Positions 6,540-9,880 of a DNA stretch of 9,880 nt are shown here, in pieces; positions within the stretch are counted from its first letter, which is position 1, and each line of letters begins with the position of its first letter. Location of the stretch: NCBI GenBank assembly GCA_028571885.1, contig JAPVVU010000097.1:1-9880 (forward strand), in the 5' to 3' direction. The notes under the pieces were generated by a model, which searched no databases, was not told the DNA's origin, and saw nothing but the letters and a program-made list of their open reading frames with translations. The DNA comes from Gammaproteobacteria bacterium (GTDB lineage Bacteria; Pseudomonadota; Gammaproteobacteria; GRL18). Both the position numbers and the translations under genes were made by a program.

Positions 6540-6806
6540 TTAACAGCAATTATCATCAGTAGGGCAACAGGATGATTTAAACCATGAAAGTATTGTTTGT
6601 TTATCAGGAACAGAGCCTGCATGAGCTATTTTACCATCGATAACAACTCCTGGAGTAGACATTACTCCATAGGACATAATCTGCGCCATATCTTCTACTT
6701 TTTCTAAAGTAATGGGAATTCCATTTTCTTCGGTTACATCCTCAATTAACTTTTGTGTTGTTTTACAATTTGCACAACCGCTGCCTAGTATTTTTACATC
6801 AAACAT
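6540..6806 (-). CDS. miniature thioredoxin-fold protein with Cys-rich tail
   Basis: Seen: 88 residues, start supported by AGGAG upstream on the minus strand. The redox motif CANC (Cys11, Cys14) follows strand MFDVKILGSG, and the cis-proline loop MSTPGVVIDGK (Pro52) is intact. This matches the short thioredoxin_3/redox-active disulfide protein family, about 75-90 residues. An extra tail ends in CC-PTDDN-CC (Cys80, 81, 87, 88), which could bind a thiophilic metal or metalloid. It is downstream of the permease gene in the same direction, 70 bp apart. Members of this family are often found next to DUF318 permeases and ArsR regulators; a role in reducing the cargo, or in redox control of the permease, is inference. 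Confidence 0.9.
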   Translation of the reverse strand: MFDVKILGSGCANCKTTQKLIEDVTEENGIPITLEKVEDMAQIMSYGVMSTPGVVIDGKIAHAGSVPDKQTILSWFKSSCCPTDDNCC

Positions 6807-6840
6807 TTTCTACTCCTGGATTTAATTTATACGTACAATT

Positions 6841-6866
6841 TAACTGCTTTTTTTTCAGAGCAGTTA
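6841..6866. repeat. 8-bp hairpin between permease and thioredoxin genes
   Basis: TAACTGCT (6841-6848) and AGCAGTTA (6859-6866) form a perfect stem around a 10-nt loop. On the minus strand, the direction of transcription, no T tract follows the stem, so it is more likely an RNA processing or stability element than a full terminator. Confidence 0.45.
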
Positions 6867-6876
6867 GTCTATTGAT

Positions 6877-7830
6877 TTAAAGAATGAAATTGAAAAACCA
6901 GCCAACACTAATGATTGAAATGGTTAAGATTATTGTAAATAATGCCAGTGCCTGCCATTTAATTACTTTTCTTAAAATCAATAATTCAGGTAATGAAATA
7001 GCTGCAATACTCATCATAAATGCTAAAGTAGTGCCGATAGCAACTCCCTTTATAAGCATGGCTTCTGCCAGAGGAATGACTCCTACAGCGTTAGAATAGA
7101 GTGGTACACCAAAAATTACAGCCATTGGGACGGCTAAAAAATTATTTTTATCAGCCAGACTTTCAGCCCATTCCTGAGGAAAATAGCCATGAAATACAGC
7201 ACCGGCACCTACGCCGATAAGTACCCATTTCCAGATCCGGGTTACAATTTCTTTTACTTCAGCTTGAGCATATCTGTGCCGGGCTGAAAGGGAGTCATCC
7301 TGAGCTAATTGTGTTGCCTGTCCCATCTGTATTTTCCATACATAGTCTTCAACCCATCGTTCCGGACGAAATTTTTCAATAAGAATGCCGCCAAAAAAAG
7401 CAACAAATAAACCAGAAAGAACATAAAGGAGTGTAATTTTCCAGCCTACGATTCCCAGTAACATGACCACAGCTATTTCATTAATCATTGGGCTGGCAAT
7501 TAAGAAAGAGAAAGTGACACCAAGAGGAATCCCAGCTTCAACAAAGCCGATAAACAATGGTACCGATGAGCATGAACAAAAAGGTGTGACAGCACCTAAT
7601 ATGATTGCCAGTAAACGGGCTGCTATTTTTGATTTACCCTTCACATATTCTCTGACTTTTTCGGCAGATAAAAAAGAACGGAATAAACCCATAATATAAA
7701 TAATCACAACAAGCATAAAAAAAATTTTAGTGACGTCCATAATAAAGAAATGCAAACTCTCTGAAATGGGATTGTCAGGTTGAAGAGCCAGGAGCTGATA
7801 GACAACCTGATCGGCAAACCACATAAACAT
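6877..7830 (-). CDS. ArsP/DUF318-family permease
   Basis: Seen: 317 residues with about eight hydrophobic helices. The family signature TPFCSCSSVPLFIGF (Cys85, Cys87) is followed by ASPMINEIA, and a second-half counterpart FGVPLYSNAVGVIPLAEA lies near residues 240-256, consistent with an internally duplicated fold. A hydrophilic loop, about 152-195, separates the halves. Start: AAAAGGAAG lies 5 nt before the ATG; Met3 is a second option. Known: PF03773 permeases include ArsP, which exports trivalent organoarsenicals through the inner membrane using conserved cysteines, but many members have unknown cargo. The divergent ArsR-type repressor with a shared operator and the downstream Cys-rich thioredoxin support a thiophilic metalloid cargo. 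No arsC or arsB is in view. Confidence 0.9.
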   Translation of the reverse strand: MFMWFADQVVYQLLALQPDNPISESLHFFIMDVTKIFFMLVVIIYIMGLFRSFLSAEKVREYVKGKSKIAARLLAIILGAVTPFCSCSSVPLFIGFVEAGIPLGVTFSFLIASPMINEIAVVMLLGIVGWKITLLYVLSGLFVAFFGGILIEKFRPERWVEDYVWKIQMGQATQLAQDDSLSARHRYAQAEVKEIVTRIWKWVLIGVGAGAVFHGYFPQEWAESLADKNNFLAVPMAVIFGVPLYSNAVGVIPLAEAMLIKGVAIGTTLAFMMSIAAISLPELLILRKVIKWQALALFTIILTISIISVGWFFNFIL

Positions 7831-7885
7831 CTTAACTTCCTTTTGCTATAGGCATGATTAAACAAAAAATAGTAAAATTTAACTA

Positions 7886-7922
7886 ATATATGGTTGACCA
7901 TATATATGGTTTAGCGTATATT
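7886..7922. promoter_or_regulatory. ArsR operator overlapping arsR promoter
   Basis: Seen: ATATATGGT (7886-7894) and ACCATATAT (7897-7905) are perfect inverted arms around TG; a further ATATATGGTT copy starts at 7902. TTGACC at 7894-7899 and TATATT at 7917-7922, spaced 17 bp, form a near-consensus plus-strand promoter inside the repeat. ArsR-family dimers bind such imperfect AT-rich palindromes and block RNA polymerase until they bind metalloid. The block is 55 bp from the permease ATG and so could repress both directions. A minus-strand promoter is less clear. Confidence 0.78.
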
Positions 7923-7929
7923 TTAATAC

Positions 7930-8283
7930 ATGAATCTAAATAATGAAACCTTTTTTAAAATGTTATCGGATAATACCCGATTAAGGGCTTTGATGTTGAT
8001 GCAAAGAATGGGAGAACTATGCGTGTGTGAATTGACTCATGCATTAAATGTATCCCAACCAAAAATTTCACGCCATTTGGCTCAATTGCGTGAATATGAA
8101 ATTGTAGGAACTCGCCGCGACGGACAATGGATGTATTATCAGATAAATCCAGAATTGCCTGAGTGGACACTGTTGGTGTTGCAGCAAACATTATCTGGAA
8201 TAGGAGAGTCAGGACAGTTTTATGATGATTTTGTGATATTGAATGATAGGACAAAACAAATAAATGTATCGTGTTGTACCTAA
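7930..8283 (+). CDS. arsR: ArsR/SmtB-family metalloid-responsive repressor
   Basis: Seen: 117 residues. The winged-helix domain contains ETFFKMLSDNTRLRALMLM, ELCVCELTHALNVSQPKISRHLAQLRE (recognition helix) and VGTRRDGQWMYYQIN (wing). The As(III)-type CVC motif (Cys31, Cys33) sits in the helix before the recognition helix, as in E. coli ArsR; the third Cys of that site (E. coli Cys37) is missing, and a Cys pair at the end (Cys115, Cys116) may supply further sulfur ligands. Metal binding should release the operator. Start: no Shine-Dalgarno precedes the ATG at 7930, and the predicted transcription start lies at about the same base, so translation is probably leaderless. The permease-thioredoxin operon is divergent. 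Other soft metals (Sb, Cd) are not excluded. Confidence 0.92.
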   Translation: MNLNNETFFKMLSDNTRLRALMLMQRMGELCVCELTHALNVSQPKISRHLAQLREYEIVGTRRDGQWMYYQINPELPEWTLLVLQQTLSGIGESGQFYDDFVILNDRTKQINVSCCT

Positions 8284-8319
8284 TGTAATAGCCAATGACA
8301 TAAATATTGGTACTAATAA

Positions 8320-8555
8320 CTGATCAAATTAGAGGCTTACAAAGAAAATGACTGGCAATGGGTGGCTCTTTAAGCAATGCCATTCTAGTGGACAATGATC
8401 GAGTAGTTAATCGAGAAGGGCTTCGTTTTAAAGATGAATTTGTGCGTCACAAGATACTGGATGCTATAGGTGATCTTGCATTAGCTGGTGTTCCGATTAT
8501 AGGTCATTACCATGCATTTAAAGGCGGATATTCACTTATTTATGTAAAGGATTGA
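8320..8555 (+). pseudogene. lpxC: C-terminal fragment of lpxC, frameshifted remnant
   Basis: Seen: the frame from 8358 encodes 65 residues matching the C-terminal domain of LpxC, the zinc deacetylase of lipid A synthesis, without gaps: GGSLSNAILVD, GLRFKDEFVRHKILDAIGDL and VPIIGHYHAFKGG. Known E. coli residues His238, Lys239, Asp242 and Asp246 are kept (His31, Lys32, Asp35, Asp39 here), but catalytic His265 is Tyr58 (TAT at 8529-8531). Homology continues upstream in another frame as LEAYKEN from 8329, and restoring one base near 8350 gives KENGLAMGGS. The N-terminal domain with zinc ligand His79 and the true C-terminus are absent, so no enzyme is made. LALAGVPIIG looks more alphaproteobacterial than gammaproteobacterial to me, which hints at transfer. 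The end overlaps the convergent tgpA-like stop by 20 bp. Confidence 0.82.
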
Positions 8556-9880
8556 ATTGTTTAACTTGAGTAATAAATTGCAGTATTAAATGTTTATCAT
8601 TATGGCTTGCATAACGAATCTGAATGTAGCTGTTAATAATATCCACAATTGCTTTTTTTTGCCCGGGAAATTGTTCAATAGCCTGCTGTTTGATGGCATC
8701 AGGACCTTCATTAAGCTGCACAGACATGCCTGCATGATTTAACTTACGAATAAATTTTAAATAATTGTTATAAACCTTATCGGTTTGTTGATGGCGTCGG
8801 AAAAAATAAATACTCTGAAATAAAATGATAAGAGCTGCCATGCTGCCTATGAGCAGCAAGATCAAAGTCTGCCAGTCAGCACTAAAGCCCATTAGTTTTA
8901 ATAATAAATTTTGCTTGGTTTGATCATAGCCCAGAATCCAGTTATTCCAGCTGTGTTTCAAATTATCAATGGATTGTTTTAATTGTTTATAGAAATTATA
9001 AAGTGCTGTTTTTTGTTGTGCTGATAATTGAGCTAGATTGGGTAAATTTAGTGAAGAGAAGCTCAATCGTTCCAGATTGGTTTGAAAAATATCAGCTTCA
9101 ATACGCTCAGGTGGGATCATTGCTGTGGGATCAACTCTTACCCAACCATCCTCATCCAGCCAGACTTCAGCCCAGGCATGGGCATTAGATTGTCGCACAA
9201 TATAATAATTACCCACGTCATTTTTTTCAATACCCTGATAGCCTGTAACGACACGAGCAGGTACACCTGCTGCGCGCATTAGAAGCACAAAGCTGCTGGC
9301 ATAATGTTCACAAAAGCCCCGTTTTTCATCAAATAAAAACTGATCACTGGGATTGTTGATCATTACTTCAGGTTTTTTGGTGTAGTAAAAGGGCTGATTT
9401 TTAAAATAGTTTAAACCGGCAGAAACTATCTGTTTGTTATTAGAAAGCGATTTTTGCCATCTTTTACCCAGTTGATAAGTTCTTGGATTACTCGCCTGTG
9501 GGAAAAAAAGGGCATTATGGAGTTCATGTTTGGTGATCTGGTTGAGTATAAATTGAGTGTCTGAAGTCACCTGATATTGAGTCAGCTGATGAATGTTATT
9601 TTTATTGATCAGCTGTAAATCAGTACTGAGATAAAACCCCTGTATCGTATCACCTTTAACCTGAACAGGCATTTCAAGTGCAAAAAGCCATTTTTGCTGA
9701 TGAGGTTCAAGAGTGACTGTATAAGAAATTGAAGCACCTGTCCTGGTGACAAAATCCTGAAACTTTTTTCCTCTGCTATGAGACGTTAATGGCTGTTGTT
9801 GTTTTTGAGTCCATAAAAAACCATCAGTCTCGCTTAGTACAGGCCCGCGCCAATAGAGTTTGTCGGCTGGTGGAAGAGGG
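8536..9880 (-). CDS. tgpA: TgpA-like transglutaminase membrane protein (N-terminus off window)
   Basis: Seen: the frame stays open to the right edge, giving the last 447 residues; the family usually has about 650-700, with N-terminal membrane helices that are missing here. An ATG at 9672 is internal, because the preceding codons encode conserved family sequence (KLYWRGPVL, ISYTVTLEPHQQKWLFAL). The transglutaminase core carries Cys in RGFCEHYASSFVLLMRAAGV (residue 190 of the visible part), His in SNAHAWAEVW (234) and Asp in WVRVDPTA (250), an intact triad facing the periplasm. A membrane helix (LILLLIGSMAALIILF) and a helical cytoplasmic DUF4129-like tail follow. In Pseudomonas TgpA is essential and thought to act on the envelope. 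Genes for MoxR and DUF58 proteins often lie upstream; they would be outside this window. Confidence 0.9.
   Translation of the reverse strand, partial: PLPPADKLYWRGPVLSETDGFLWTQKQQQPLTSHSRGKKFQDFVTRTGASISYTVTLEPHQQKWLFALEMPVQVKGDTIQGFYLSTDLQLINKNNIHQLTQYQVTSDTQFILNQITKHELHNALFFPQASNPRTYQLGKRWQKSLSNNKQIVSAGLNYFKNQPFYYTKKPEVMINNPSDQFLFDEKRGFCEHYASSFVLLMRAAGVPARVVTGYQGIEKNDVGNYYIVRQSNAHAWAEVWLDEDGWVRVDPTAMIPPERIEADIFQTNLERLSFSSLNLPNLAQLSAQQKTALYNFYKQLKQSIDNLKHSWNNWILGYDQTKQNLLLKLMGFSADWQTLILLLIGSMAALIILFQSIYFFRRHQQTDKVYNNYLKFIRKLNHAGMSVQLNEGPDAIKQQAIEQFPGQKKAIVDIINSYIQIRYASHNDKHLILQFITQVKQFNPLHK

Noticed and set aside
7704..7901. 65-codon minus-strand frame overlapping the permease start
   Set aside because: Out of frame with the permease, mostly inside its coding sequence, and it covers the operator; the permease start has a proper ribosome site.
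7955..8254. 99-codon open frame on the minus strand opposite arsR
   Set aside because: Entirely antisense to a clear ArsR gene, no ribosome site, composition of a frame shadow, no family resemblance.
8290..8311. CCAAT/ATTGG hairpin after arsR
   Set aside because: Only 5 bp, AT-flanked and without a T tract; too weak for a terminator.
8358..8555. Short frame taken as a genuine 65-residue gene
   Set aside because: It lacks the LpxC N-terminal domain, has lost the catalytic His, begins inside the homology after a frameshift and has no ribosome site; pseudogene preferred.
9003..9282. Plus-strand frames of about 60 codons opposite the transglutaminase core
   Set aside because: Antisense to the conserved catalytic region of the TgpA-like gene; no independent coding evidence.

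Overview
The window looks like chromosomal DNA of an AT-rich (by eye well under 45% GC) gammaproteobacterium. The main reasons are an OmpR/EnvZ-type two-component pair, a DUF4124 protein, and a TgpA-type (DUF3488/transglutaminase) membrane protein, all common in that class. No rRNA, tRNA, IS element, integrase or CRISPR array was found. The genus cannot be fixed from this sequence; the c'-type cytochromes would suit a respiratory, possibly sulfur- or C1-oxidising, aquatic bacterium, but that is inference.

Layout, left to right. (1) 252-1431, plus strand: an exported DUF4124 protein with a tyrosine-rich tail, then a Nudix hydrolase. (2) 3578-1528, minus strand: an OmpR-like response regulator and an EnvZ-like sensor kinase, 5 nt apart. 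(3) 3780-6437, plus strand, divergent from the kinase pair: a c'-like cytochrome, an outer-membrane beta-barrel protein, a small DUF2892 membrane protein and a second, related c'-like cytochrome. The 201-bp divergent spacer carries three GTTA boxes spaced exactly 11 bp apart, the geometry expected for an OmpR-family regulator. The pair may therefore control both itself and the cytochrome/barrel cluster. The cluster contains a hairpin after its first gene, a 17-bp perfect inverted repeat with a T tract after the third and a strong intrinsic terminator after the fourth.

(4) 6540-8283: a metalloid-type module. An ArsR-family repressor (plus strand) diverges from an ArsP/DUF318 permease followed by a miniature thioredoxin (minus strand). 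A perfect 9-bp inverted repeat sits on the -35 box of an almost consensus arsR promoter, whose predicted start point falls at the ATG, so the arsR message is probably leaderless. (5) 8320-8555: a decayed C-terminal fragment of lpxC (lipid A biosynthesis), with a one-base frameshift and the catalytic histidine changed to tyrosine. (6) 8536-9880, minus strand: the C-terminal two thirds of a TgpA-like transglutaminase membrane protein that runs off the right edge.

The most interesting candidate system is the two-component pair together with the divergent cytochrome, barrel, DUF2892 and cytochrome cluster. Each family is known, but I do not recognise the combination as a described pathway.
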